Shown here: piece by piece, positions 7,941 to 16,126 of the stretch
Layout of the letters: the number at the start of each line of letters is the position of its first letter
Numbering within the stretch: position 1 is the stretch's first letter
Origin: PALSA-1316 sp964499365
GTDB taxonomy: Bacteria > Nitrospirota > Thermodesulfovibrionia > Thermodesulfovibrionales > UBA6898
Assembly: GCA_964499365.1 (NCBI GenBank)
Contig: CAZCKU010000006.1
Location: forward strand, 1 to 64,000
DNA: 64,000 nucleotides
Direction of reading: 5' to 3'
Translations under genes and position numbers: made by a program
Notes under the pieces: generated by a model
Databases searched by the model: none
What the model was told of the DNA's origin: nothing
Seen by the model: only the letters and a program-made list of their open reading frames with translations

Positions 7941-9608
7941 CTACTTTACCGCTATGGTATCCGCAGAACTTTCAACCAACGCAAGCCGGCTGGAGATTTC
8001 CGATATGGCCTTCCTTAATGAGTCAATCTCCGCGTCTCTTTCGTTAGAGTTCCGAGTCAGCACATCGATCTCTTTTTTCTGGGTGGCAATCGTTGTCTGC
8101 TGCTCCTTCACCGCCTCGATCAGCACCGGCACCAGTTTGTCATAGGCAACTGCCTTGTAGCCTATGTCGTCGGTCTGCACCAACTCGGGGAAAATCTTCT
8201 CGACGCCCTGGGCGATAAGGCCGATCTGCCGGCCCTCTTTGAACCCTTTCCCATTGTACTCCTCCGTTTTCCATTCGTAACTCACGCCGGTCAGATGTGT
8301 CACCTTATCCAGAGATCGCTGAAGCGGCTGAATGTTCTTCTTGTACCGTTCGTCGGAGGCCGATACTAATGAGGCGACGGTAAGCGTGCCGTTGACTGCG
8401 GCGACAATACCGTCATCAGAGATAATCCCTGATACCAATTGAGTCCCATTCCATCTTGGAATGTAGTTCATGGTGTTGACGCCAATTTGTGCTGTATTTG
8501 TGGCAGTTGTTGCGTTTGTAACTGGGCCATTTATTTTGCTTCCCGAAAGCTGACTTATCCAGGGAGGATTCACATAACTAACGTTGGTGTAGACACCATT
8601 TGTCACTGCTGTTGCGTTTGTGGCAGTTGCAGCGTTGGTTGCGCTGGCAACTGTGCCAGTGACAGCCGCGGCATTGATGTTCGTCAGCCCTGAACCGTCA
8701 CCGGTGAGACTGGTCGCGGTGAGCGCACCGTTGACCGACAGCGTCTGGGCGCTGAAATCCCCTTTGATAAAAGGTGATGTGCAGGAGCCACCAGCATAAC
8801 AATTGTCAATATAGAGTTTGTTGGAACCTGTTTCGCTATATCCCGCGTCGTAACCGAGAAAAACATTACCGCTCCCGTCAGTGACAGAATATCCCGCGCG
8901 AGCGCCGAAGAAACTGTTGTGATCCCCTGTATTGTTGTAGCCGGCATTAGAACCGAAGAAACTGTTTGAGATCCCTGTTACGTTGCTGCGGCCGGTGTTA
9001 ATGCCGAAGAAGCTGTTGCTCTGTCCAATGTCGTTGTTGAGACCGGCACTAGCGCCGTAGAAGCTGTTGCTGTTTCCCATGGTGGTGTAAAGACCGGCAC
9101 TATCGCCGAAGAAACTATTACCGCTTGCCCCGATGTTGCTAAAACCGGCTTGCCAGCCGAAAAAACTGTTGTTGCCACCAAAGGTGTTGTCGCGGCCGGC
9201 CTCCTTGCCAAAGAAGCTGTTGGCGCTCCCGGTGGAGTTGTTGAACCCGGCATAACTGCCGAAGAAGCTGTTGTTGAACCCCCCGTTATTGCTGAAGCCG
9301 GCCTGGTTGCCGAAGAAGCTGTTGTTATCCCCGGTGTTGTAGTTGGAGGCGGCCTCATTGCCGACAAAGCTATTGTTGCTCCCTGCGTTATTTGCGCCGG
9401 CCCGATAACCGAAAATGCTGTTGTTATCCCCTGTGTTATAGTAGCCCGCAGAACCACCCATGAAAGTATTATTAATATTTTCAGCGCCTAACCCACCAGC
9501 AAAATAACCAAAATAATTATTGATACCAGTCTCAATCGCTCCCGATGAAGACCCGACCAGTACTGCAACCAAAAATAGTAGACAAACCCCTGTTACTCTC
9601 CCTTTCAT
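7941..9608 (-). CDS. Secreted repeat protein with C-terminal S74 intramolecular chaperone (paralogue 1)
   Basis: A 555-residue exported protein starting at 9608, where AAAGGAGA sits 6 bases upstream. Residues 1-24 form a signal peptide. About fourteen repeats of 16-17 residues follow, with consensus NSFFGxxAGxxNxxG, resembling YadA-type head repeats that build a left-handed beta-roll. A linker follows, then a peptidase S74 domain with its Ser-Lys self-cleavage site in SDERYKKNI and a terminal heptad coiled coil. In phage tail fibres and some bacterial surface proteins this domain guides trimerisation and then cuts itself off. A surface adhesin or appendage role is inference. A paralogue lies directly upstream. 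Confidence 0.82.
   Translation of the reverse strand: MKGRVTGVCLLFLVAVLVGSSSGAIETGINNYFGYFAGGLGAENINNTFMGGSAGYYNTGDNNSIFGYRAGANNAGSNNSFVGNEAASNYNTGDNNSFFGNQAGFSNNGGFNNSFFGSYAGFNNSTGSANSFFGKEAGRDNTFGGNNSFFGWQAGFSNIGASGNSFFGDSAGLYTTMGNSNSFYGASAGLNNDIGQSNSFFGINTGRSNVTGISNSFFGSNAGYNNTGDHNSFFGARAGYSVTDGSGNVFLGYDAGYSETGSNKLYIDNCYAGGSCTSPFIKGDFSAQTLSVNGALTATSLTGDGSGLTNINAAAVTGTVASATNAATATNATAVTNGVYTNVSYVNPPWISQLSGSKINGPVTNATTATNTAQIGVNTMNYIPRWNGTQLVSGIISDDGIVAAVNGTLTVASLVSASDERYKKNIQPLQRSLDKVTHLTGVSYEWKTEEYNGKGFKEGRQIGLIAQGVEKIFPELVQTDDIGYKAVAYDKLVPVLIEAVKEQQTTIATQKKEIDVLTRNSNERDAEIDSLRKAISEISSRLALVESSADTIAVK
8800..9540 (-). repeat. In-frame tandem repeats of about 48-51 bp encoding NSFFG units
   Basis: About fourteen consecutive units each encode a 16-17 residue block starting NSFFG or a close variant and containing a conserved AG. 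The unit length varies by single codons, and the divergent positions fall in the second half of each unit. The repeats are translated and lack uniform spacers, so they are not a CRISPR array. They could recombine to vary protein length. Confidence 0.85.
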
Positions 9609-9638
9609 ATTGTTCTCCTTTGTTATTATGTTCAAGCT

Positions 9639-9658
9639 CCGTAACCATTCAGTTACGG
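9639..9658. repeat. Small inverted repeat upstream of S74 paralogue 1
   Basis: CCGTAAC and GTTACGG are exact complements separated by 6 bases, in the leader about 30 bases upstream of the start at 9608. It could be an operator or a 5' UTR hairpin. Nothing in the sequence distinguishes these. Confidence 0.4.
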
Positions 9659-9676
9659 GTGGCAGTTATTATGAGG

Positions 9677-9772
9677 AAAATCCCTCCTAACCTCCCTTTG
9701 CCAAAGGGAGCACAATTCCCCTCTTTAGCAAAGAGGCCTGCCTGCCGGCAGGCAGGGGCGAGGAGAGATTTT
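9677..9772. repeat. Dispersed palindromic repeat family A, copy 1
   Basis: This intergenic element begins AAAATCCCTCCTAACCTCCC and ends GGAGAGATTTT. Inside are two hairpins: CTCCCTTTG/CAAAGGGAG and CCTCTTTAG-CAAAGAGG. This copy also carries an internal palindrome, CCTGCCTGCCGGCAGGCAGG, that the others lack. Copies 2 to 4 lie at 14114, 16549 and 18271. It separates the two S74 genes. It encodes nothing. Confidence 0.85.
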
Positions 9773-9812
9773 GTGATAATTACCCCTATTCACTGAAGGG
9801 TTACGCCGAAGC

Positions 9813-11927
9813 TTACTTCCTGCCTGACAGTAGCACCATTATCTCTTTGAGCTCTGACCTCATGGCGTCAATCTCTGTCTGCTGCATTTCAATAAGCTCC
9901 TGCTGCTCCTGCATAGCCTTTACCATCGGCGCGATGAAGTCTGTGTAGCGGAGCGACAGCGAGCGGTCTGCATCTTCGGCAATGCCGAGGACATTATAGT
10001 CAACCCCAAGCTGGGCCTCGATCTCCTGTGCTATAAAACCAAAATCAATCCTGTCATTGCCCTGCTTCAGGCGGTATTGCACCGGTCTGAGCGCCTTTAT
10101 AAACGAAAGGCCAAGGCCGATCTCCTCAACATCTTTCTTGATCCGTATATCGGAAGGATACGACCAGCCCACCTGTCCCTCAATGACCGACACAGCAGTA
10201 TCGCCGATTCTCACCTTGTTTGAAGCATTTACTTCAGCGTTATATCCTATAACAGTCGCATTTGTGAGGTCGGTGGATGATATACCAGCAGCATAGCCGA
10301 TAGCTGTGTTGAAGCTGCCGGTCATGTTGTAAAATAGCGCATTATATCCGATAGCGGTGTTGGCGATGCCGGTGTCATTCATCCCGAGCGTACCCAGTCC
10401 GCTGGCTGTGTTGAAATTGCCGGTGGTGTTCAGGCCAAGCGCACCATCTCCGTTGGCTGTGTTGTAACGGCCGATCGTATTGGAAACGAGCGCACCAGTT
10501 CCGCTGGCGGTGTTGCCGTCGCCGGTGGTATTGAAAAAAAGCGCATTTTTCCCGATGGCTGTGTTGTATTTGCCGGTGGTATTTGCCTGGAGCGCATTAT
10601 ATCCAATGGCTGTGTTTTCGTATCCGGTGTCGTTTGTAAGGAGTGCATTATTCCCAACGGCTGTGTTTTCGCGCCCGAAGGTGTTGGAAAAAAGGGCCAT
10701 ATATCCGCCGGCTGTGTTGTTGCTGCCGGTGGTATTGTAATAGAGAGCCATATATCCGGTGGCTGTGTTGCTGTTGCCTTCGGTGTTGGCATTGAGCGCA
10801 TTCCATCCGCTGGCTGTGTTGTAGCTGCCAGTGATGTTGGAATAGAGCGCCTCGGTGCCGATGACTGTGTTCTGACGACCGGTGGTGTTGGATAAAAGCG
10901 CATTAGTTCCAATTGCTATGTTTCCGGTACCGCTCATTGTCAGGTTGCCTGCATTATTGCCTGCAAAAAAGTTGCTTGTTCCGTTTGTGTGAATCAGCCT
11001 GTTTCCGCCTGATTTGATAATGCCGGTTACAGGAAGATTCAGGTTGCCGGACAGTGTTACATCACTGCTGAAAGTCTTTGCGCCTCCAACTGTTTGTGGA
11101 TTTGAGAGGTCTACAAAGTCCAGTGCGTCTGAGCCGGTGCCTCCATTTGATACCGGCAGAATCCCGGTCACTTCCGTGGTCAGGTTTACAGAACTGCCGT
11201 TGCCTGCGGACGTAAGCCTCCCCTGTGCATCAACCGTAATGTTGGCGCGTGAGTATGAACCCGGGGTTACAGCAGTATTTGCAAGATTCAGGGTAGTCGA
11301 ACCTCCAAGCGAGACCGCCCCACCGCCTGAAAGCCCGGACCCTGCTGACACAGTAAGCGATGGATTGGCAAGCATTGCGTTCGTAACTCCGCCTGTTGCA
11401 ACACTGATCGTCCCCGATGTTGTTACCGGCCCACCGGTAAGGCCTGAGCCTGTGGCAACAGAGGTGACGGTTCCGCTCCCCACCGCCTGGCAGGTTACCG
11501 TACCGTCAGCATTCACAACCCGGACTGCATTCCCTGCTGTGCAGCTGCCACTCACCCTTAGCTGCACATAGTTCGTGTCGACAGACAACGAACCTGCTGT
11601 TGTAATCGGACCTCCCAAAAGTCCGGTGCCTGATCCAACCGACGTAACGGTGCCCGTGCTTCCCGCAACTGTCTCGCAGTTGACAGCGCCTCCCCCAAGT
11701 ATCTCCCTGATGGCACTTCCGGGCTGGCAGAAACCGACTACTCTCATCTGCCAGTCGGTTGCATTGACCGCCTTCGTTTGTTTCGAAAGATCAGGAAATA
11801 TGAGTCCGTCCTGTCCCGCTACTCCAATAATCGACATGTCCCCCGAGACCTCTACCTCTGCTGCCATAACCGCTCCGCTCATAAGAAGGAATATCCCTGC
11901 CATCAATCCGATCAACCCTTGTCTCAT
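9813..11927 (-). CDS. Secreted repeat protein with C-terminal S74 intramolecular chaperone (paralogue 2)
   Basis: A 704-residue exported protein with a signal peptide (residues 1-22, ending in MAA). Glycine/threonine/valine-rich stalk-like sequence runs to about residue 310, then about fourteen repeats of 17 residues with consensus NTAIGYNALxxNTTG. The C-terminal S74 domain has the Ser-Lys site in SDIRIKKDVE and a terminal coiled coil (QEQQELIEMQQTEIDAM). The AAGAAGG ribosome site is 5 bases before the ATG. The repeat motif differs from paralogue 1 (NTAIG against NSFFG), but the architecture and repeat count are alike, suggesting ancient duplication or two partners of one surface structure. 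The function is inferred, not shown. Confidence 0.82.
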   Translation of the reverse strand: MRQGLIGLMAGIFLLMSGAVMAAEVEVSGDMSIIGVAGQDGLIFPDLSKQTKAVNATDWQMRVVGFCQPGSAIREILGGGAVNCETVAGSTGTVTSVGSGTGLLGGPITTAGSLSVDTNYVQLRVSGSCTAGNAVRVVNADGTVTCQAVGSGTVTSVATGSGLTGGPVTTSGTISVATGGVTNAMLANPSLTVSAGSGLSGGGAVSLGGSTTLNLANTAVTPGSYSRANITVDAQGRLTSAGNGSSVNLTTEVTGILPVSNGGTGSDALDFVDLSNPQTVGGAKTFSSDVTLSGNLNLPVTGIIKSGGNRLIHTNGTSNFFAGNNAGNLTMSGTGNIAIGTNALLSNTTGRQNTVIGTEALYSNITGSYNTASGWNALNANTEGNSNTATGYMALYYNTTGSNNTAGGYMALFSNTFGRENTAVGNNALLTNDTGYENTAIGYNALQANTTGKYNTAIGKNALFFNTTGDGNTASGTGALVSNTIGRYNTANGDGALGLNTTGNFNTASGLGTLGMNDTGIANTAIGYNALFYNMTGSFNTAIGYAAGISSTDLTNATVIGYNAEVNASNKVRIGDTAVSVIEGQVGWSYPSDIRIKKDVEEIGLGLSFIKALRPVQYRLKQGNDRIDFGFIAQEIEAQLGVDYNVLGIAEDADRSLSLRYTDFIAPMVKAMQEQQELIEMQQTEIDAMRSELKEIMVLLSGRK

Positions 11928-11988
11928 GTACCCTTCTTTCCAATTACGTATTTTATTGCGCTACTACTGCACAGCCGCTCACCTGGTC

Positions 11989-12019
11989 ACAGGGGGAAGT
12001 CGAAGGCCCTTCCCCCTGT
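11989..12019. terminator. Strong 11-bp hairpin, probable terminator or barrier
   Basis: ACAGGGGGAAG pairs perfectly with CTTCCCCCTGT across a 9-base loop. It lies 25 bases beyond the stop of the minus-strand metallo-hydrolase gene and about 60 bases upstream of S74 paralogue 2. There is no uridine run immediately after it on the minus strand, so intrinsic termination is possible but not certain. Confidence 0.5.
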
Positions 12020-12044
12020 CGTTATTGCCCTGTTTTTTTAAAAC

Positions 12045-13085
12045 CTATGCACCAAAGGCATACTTGGTTCCAGTGGTATTCATCACGAATTCACCAGGCA
12101 TCTCTTTGCTGAAAGCCACGATCGCCTCGAATCCGGTACAATGGGTCGGCACGATATAGTCCGGCTTCATGGCCTTAATCTCAGCGACGATCGTCTGGAT
12201 CAACTCAGTCTTTGCATTAATGAGGTGAAACCCGCCCATTATCGCGTGGACCTTGTCTGTTCCCGCATTTTTCTGCGCCTGCTTCACCGTATTGACGATG
12301 CCGCAATGCGCACAGCCGGAAAGAACCACCAGGCCTTTTCCCTTTACGTTAAAGAACACCGCCTGTTCACCTGGAAAAGTATCGTGTTCAATCTTTTCGC
12401 CACGCTTTACCTGTAAACTCGCCGGCACCTTCTCGTAGCTGGTGACCCTCGCGATGTTTCCGGTAAAATACGCTCCGGGCACAATTTCAACCGCGGTTTT
12501 GGTTTCCACAACCTTCAGCCCCAGGGCTTCGATATCTTCTTTCTTGAGCTGTCCAAGGTCGGTTGGTTCAGTTGCCCCGGGCCGCAGCGCGTATCTCCTG
12601 GCAAAGGCCTCCTCGCCGACATAAAATGGGGTTCCCGCAGCGATCCGTGCCTGATTCTGCTTAATGATACTCACTGCACTCATATAGTGATCGTAATGGC
12701 CGTGACTCAAGCTGAATGCAGTTGTCTTCCCCACATCAAGACCCAGCAGGGAGATGTTGTTCATCACCCCAACCGGGTCAAGGCCGTAATCAAACATACA
12801 GGTACTGGTCTTGTCGCCGATGACGGTCTCGATATAATAAGAAAGACCGTGCTCGGCGTGCATTGATTTCCCGGGCTTAGCGCGATACCGCTTGGTGATT
12901 TTGTTGTCCTTTACATTGGAGTCAAAGTAGTTGTCCGCCAACACCCAAATCGTCAATTTGTCTACTTCGTTGACACCCGTGGCTGCCTCTGCCATAGCGC
13001 TGCTGAATGCCTCTCCGGATGCCATCAGTACTCCGGTTGCTGCTGCGAACTTCAGAAAATCCCTGCGACTCACTCCACTTTCCAT
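12045..13085 (-). CDS. Tat-exported metallo-beta-lactamase-fold hydrolase
   Basis: A 346-residue protein whose start at 13085 has AGGAGG about 6 bases upstream. Residues 4-30 form a twin-arginine signal (SRRDFLKFAAATG). The mature part is an MBL fold of the dihydropterin-phosphate-synthase-like (DHPS-like MBL) subgroup. It has SHGHYDHY as the zinc-binding HxHxDH-type loop, GCAHCGIVNT as the next ligand loop, and GGFHL later. Periplasmic location is implied by the Tat signal. Substrates in this subgroup are mostly unknown. It follows a cupin gene by about 130 bases on the same strand, so the two may share a promoter. Confidence 0.85.
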   Translation of the reverse strand: MESGVSRRDFLKFAAATGVLMASGEAFSSAMAEAATGVNEVDKLTIWVLADNYFDSNVKDNKITKRYRAKPGKSMHAEHGLSYYIETVIGDKTSTCMFDYGLDPVGVMNNISLLGLDVGKTTAFSLSHGHYDHYMSAVSIIKQNQARIAAGTPFYVGEEAFARRYALRPGATEPTDLGQLKKEDIEALGLKVVETKTAVEIVPGAYFTGNIARVTSYEKVPASLQVKRGEKIEHDTFPGEQAVFFNVKGKGLVVLSGCAHCGIVNTVKQAQKNAGTDKVHAIMGGFHLINAKTELIQTIVAEIKAMKPDYIVPTHCTGFEAIVAFSKEMPGEFVMNTTGTKYAFGA

Positions 13086-13213
13086 AATGCACCTCCTTTG
13101 TGCTTTTAAATCAGTTTGCCATGAAGGTATGGCCGAACATGCCTCAATCTTATCCTTCGGCAGTCCGGCCATCCTTATACTTTCCCCGATCCCCACCCGG
13201 CCTGATTACAGAA

Positions 13214-13603
13214 CTATTTCTTTTCGACGATCAAGAGCTGACAATCTGATGTACCGACATTTTCCAGCGAGTGCGAAGTGATGATTGAATTGTGTCCGAC
13301 TGAACCGCGCTTTGCTACCGGCCTGTCTACAACTTTTCCGTCCGGAGTATGAGCGCGCATATTACAATCGGTAAGCCTGTAAATTGTCGACGGACCGGCG
13401 TGCGCATGCCATTTATCACGCTGACCCGGCGTCCATGTTGCCAGGATAACCCGGAAGTGCTCGTTTTCCGAGATCATTTTGTATACGTCCGGCGATTCAG
13501 TATACGATGGGGCAACGTCTGCCGCCATCGCCAGGTTCGCGGTCATACCCAATGCGAAGGTAACCAACAAGACAGTCATAATACAATACATTGCTTTTTT
13601 CAT
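13214..13603 (-). CDS. Small exported cupin-like protein
   Basis: A 129-residue protein with a signal peptide (residues 1-27, cleavage after LAMAA) and a single small beta-barrel resembling a cupin. HAHAG and a later HNS/HSLENVG region sit where cupin motif 1 and motif 2 metal ligands would be. It has AAAAGGAG upstream of the ATG. Such one-domain exported cupins often lack a known substrate, and no function is assigned. It lies between a putative membrane peptide gene and the Tat-exported hydrolase, all in the same direction. Confidence 0.7.
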   Translation of the reverse strand: MKKAMYCIMTVLLVTFALGMTANLAMAADVAPSYTESPDVYKMISENEHFRVILATWTPGQRDKWHAHAGPSTIYRLTDCNMRAHTPDGKVVDRPVAKRGSVGHNSIITSHSLENVGTSDCQLLIVEKK

Positions 13604-13690
13604 GATTAATTCTCCTTTTCATTGTTTGTCTCATCTAAGTCTTGCCGCACAGGACGGCGCCTCAACCATTTACAATCCCTCCCCTCCCTT

Positions 13691-13798
13691 TTAATTTCGC
13701 AGCAGATTGATCACCAGGATGCCCAGTCCGCCGACTGTCAGGAGGATGCCGATCACAAGCATAATGTGATCGAACGTGCTGTGAGTCCTGTTGTTAAT
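13691..13798 (-). CDS. Candidate 35-residue single-pass membrane peptide with ATT start
   Basis: The frame is open for 35 codons to a TAA at 13691-13693. The C-terminal 23 residues form one strongly hydrophobic helix (MLVIGILLTVGGLGILVI) followed by LLRN. There is no ATG at the N-terminal end. An ATT at 13796-13798 is preceded at 6 bases by a GGGGGG purine run that would serve as ribosome site, whereas the internal ATG (13760-13762) has none and would give only 23 residues. It lies just downstream of a sigma-54-like promoter and 87 bases before the cupin gene. It could instead be non-coding leader sequence. Confidence 0.35.
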   Translation of the reverse strand: MNNRTHSTFDHIMLVIGILLTVGGLGILVINLLRN

Positions 13799-13846
13799 GC
13801 TGTACCCCCCTTAAATAATTGGACTGTTCCTTTTACACCATATAAC

Positions 13847-13862
13847 GCACATATGATGCCAA
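13847..13862 (-). promoter_or_regulatory. Candidate sigma-54 (-24/-12) promoter
   Basis: On the minus strand this reads TTGGCATCATATGTGC. The essential GG and GC dinucleotides are separated by exactly 10 bases as in the TGGCAC-N5-TTGC consensus, and the TGGCA block is intact. Mismatches fall at less conserved positions. It would start transcripts about 12 bases downstream and feed the small peptide, the cupin and the MBL gene. The stop of a sigma-54 activator gene lies about 300 bases upstream on the same strand, consistent with local control. Confidence 0.4.
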
Positions 13863-14113
13863 CCGGTTTAATAGAGAGATAACCTTTTATTTTCAATGAG
13901 TTAGTTGATGAAGCCCACATGGTCTTCAAGATTGCCGCAGCAAAAGGTAAACACAGTTGGCTATCAAGATGCAGGAGTTAGGATAACGCTTTGAACTTGT
14001 TAGTTAATTTAATGTGCAAACTCGGGTTACAGTCAGCACGAATTGTTTACTAATAATTACGTTTATTCATAATATGAAATGAATTTAATTGTTCAGAGGA
14101 CATGGAAATATCA
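13863..14113. other. AT-rich intergenic stretch upstream of the sigma-54-like promoter
   Basis: No open frame with a credible start is seen. The segment is clearly richer in A and T than its surroundings and lies where enhancer sites for a sigma-54 activator would be expected (50-250 bp upstream of the promoter). I could not pick out a convincing pair of dyad enhancer sites by eye. Confidence 0.35.
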
Positions 14114-14190
14114 CAAACCCTCCTCGCATCCCCTTACACAAGGGGAGAAATAATAACCCCTCTTAAGTCAAGAGGGGACTGGGGGAGTTA
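14114..14190. repeat. Dispersed palindromic repeat family A, copy 4 (diverged), overlapping a gene end
   Basis: This copy keeps the ACCCTCCT start, a CCCCTTAC/AAGGGG hairpin and the CCCCTCTTAAGTCAAGAGGGG hairpin. The TGA stop and the last few codons (TPPVPS) of the minus-strand sigma-54 activator lie inside it, so insertion of the repeat seems to have rewritten that protein's C-terminus. Confidence 0.7.
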
Positions 14191-16126
14191 TGTTCCCAGG
14201 TATCTTATAGCGTTTGAGCTTCTTATCAAGTCCCTGCCGTGTGATCCCGAGGAGTTTCGAGGCCTGCAGTTTATTTCCCCTGGTTTGTTGCAGTGCGTCC
14301 CTGATGCATGCGATCTCGATCTCTTCTACTCTTGTGGGCAGGGAGAGGGAGGGTTGGCACTGCATGAGAGTTGAAGGAGCGGCGTTTCTCCATTTTTGCA
14401 GTTCAGATGAGCAGTGTTTCAGGGAAGTCCGCTCCCCCTCAGAGGTCAATGCAACCACATGCTCCACCTCATGGAGAAGCTGACGCACATTCCCGGGCCA
14501 GGGATATTCCTCAAACAGGTTAAGCAGCTCATGAGAAAATCCTTTCACCTTTTTTCTGAAGCGTCTGGACACCCTGTTCACAAAAAACAGTGCAAGAGGC
14601 ACAATGTCCTCCCGTCGTTCCCTTAAAGGGGGAATATTGACCTCAACCGAAAAGATGCGGTAAAAGAGATCTTCCCTGAATCTGCCTTTTTCAACCTCCT
14701 GCCGCAGGTCCTTGTTCGAAGCGCTGATGATCCTCAGGTCGTAGCGAACGAGTTTGCTGCTGCCGAGCCTGGTGCCTTCACCCTCCTGAATAACGCGCAG
14801 GAACTTGGGCTGTATTGCAAGCGGCATGTCTCCGATCTCATCCAGGAAAAGCGTGCCTCCATCTGCTTCCTCAAAACGGCCACCCCTGCTGGAGACCGCC
14901 CCGGTGAACGCTCCCCTCTCATATCCGAAGAATTCACTCTCCATCAGATTCTCAGGGACAGAAGCACAGTTGACCGCAACAAAGGGCCTGGCTTTTCGGT
15001 CACTGCCGTGGTGGATCATGCGGGCAATAACTTCCTTGCCTGTGCCGCTCTCTCCATGAATGAGGACATTCACCGGGCTTCTGCTCACCGTGCGCACCGT
15101 CTCCAGTACCTGCTGCATGGCCCGGCTTTCGGCGATGAGCTGTACTTCTTCTTTCAGATTCCCGAGCTCAAGCGCCCTGCTGAATTCTCTGAGCCGCTTG
15201 TTTTCGAGACTCATTCTTATCCTGGCCTTCAGCAGGACCGGATTGAACGGCTTGAGCAGGTAGTCATCAGCGCCCATCCGGATGCAGCGCACAACACTAT
15301 CCATCTCATCAAGCGCCGAGATTACGATGACAGGAACGTCCCGATGGACCTCGCTGCCTTTCAGTTGTCGCAGCACCTGGTAACCGCTCATCTCCGGCAT
15401 CATGATGTCGAGAAGGACCATGTCGAAGACCTGGGTTCTCATAATCTCCAGGGCCTGCCGGCCGTTTTCAGCAGCAGTGACAATATGGCCCTGCCGCTCA
15501 AGCTGACGGCAGATCAGGTCACGGTTTATCTCGTTGTCGTCAACCACCAGCAGATATCCCCTGCTGATCGTATCAGTCAAATGCATGCCCTCCTCAAGTG
15601 GAGGGATGTCATTCATGACAATCCGGACCATGGCTGAGGTCTCAGAGGAGTCGGATGCCGCGTCTTCCCCCTTATGCCTGGACTTTGTGAAACCGGCAAC
15701 GTCCTCAATAAAAGCAAGAAACCGTCCGCCGGCAGAGAGGATCTTCTCAAGATCGGGTATGAATCCTTTCGGTCCGTGCTCCAGGGCATCTTCAAGCAAC
15801 ATTTCACTGTATCCGATGATTGCATTCAAAGGCGTGCGCAGTTCATGGCGTACCGTAGCACGAAAGCCCTCCAGCTCTTTTCCGGGCAGGGAAGTATCTG
15901 TGCCTGTATCATCCAGACTGTCATTCACAAGTGCAAGAAGTCTTTTGCCAAGGGTATTGATCTTCAGCAGGTCCGGAATGAAGTTTGCCTGACCCTGCTT
16001 TTTTGCATCCTCCAGCAGCATGCCACTGTATTCAATGACAGCATTTACAGGCATCTGCAGCTCATTGCGCAGATTGGCGAGAGACGCCCGGCAAGAACGC
16101 TCGGTTTCGTGTTCCGGCATTGTCAT
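14168..16126 (-). CDS. Tandem-DHp / receiver / sigma-54 activator hybrid
   Basis: A 652-residue regulator with an unusual order. It has two HisKA (DHp)-like domains at about 14-72 and 84-146, a receiver at 190-305 (D196/D197, acceptor D240), an AAA+ sigma-54 activation domain (Walker A GESGTGKE at 358-365, GAFTGA at 405-410, LFLDEIGDM), and a Fis-type helix-turn-helix near 606-643. The second DHp keeps the phospho-acceptor histidine (H94 in RHELRTPLNAIIGYSEMLL); the first has asparagine in its place (N21). No ATPase domain follows either. Both resemble the DHp of the kinase encoded just upstream. The start overlaps the stop of the receiver gene (ATGA). It should activate sigma-54 promoters. 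Confidence 0.88.
   Translation of the reverse strand: MTMPEHETERSCRASLANLRNELQMPVNAVIEYSGMLLEDAKKQGQANFIPDLLKINTLGKRLLALVNDSLDDTGTDTSLPGKELEGFRATVRHELRTPLNAIIGYSEMLLEDALEHGPKGFIPDLEKILSAGGRFLAFIEDVAGFTKSRHKGEDAASDSSETSAMVRIVMNDIPPLEEGMHLTDTISRGYLLVVDDNEINRDLICRQLERQGHIVTAAENGRQALEIMRTQVFDMVLLDIMMPEMSGYQVLRQLKGSEVHRDVPVIVISALDEMDSVVRCIRMGADDYLLKPFNPVLLKARIRMSLENKRLREFSRALELGNLKEEVQLIAESRAMQQVLETVRTVSRSPVNVLIHGESGTGKEVIARMIHHGSDRKARPFVAVNCASVPENLMESEFFGYERGAFTGAVSSRGGRFEEADGGTLFLDEIGDMPLAIQPKFLRVIQEGEGTRLGSSKLVRYDLRIISASNKDLRQEVEKGRFREDLFYRIFSVEVNIPPLRERREDIVPLALFFVNRVSRRFRKKVKGFSHELLNLFEEYPWPGNVRQLLHEVEHVVALTSEGERTSLKHCSSELQKWRNAAPSTLMQCQPSLSLPTRVEEIEIACIRDALQQTRGNKLQASKLLGITRQGLDKKLKRYKIPGNITPPVPS

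Noticed and set aside
9150..9491. Plus-strand repetitive frame (alanine/valine-rich) within the S74 gene
   Set aside because: It is the antisense reading of the NSFFG-encoding repeats.
8800..9540. Regular short repeats considered as a CRISPR array
   Set aside because: Unit lengths vary by codons, there are no unique spacers, and the repeats are translated as part of a secreted protein.
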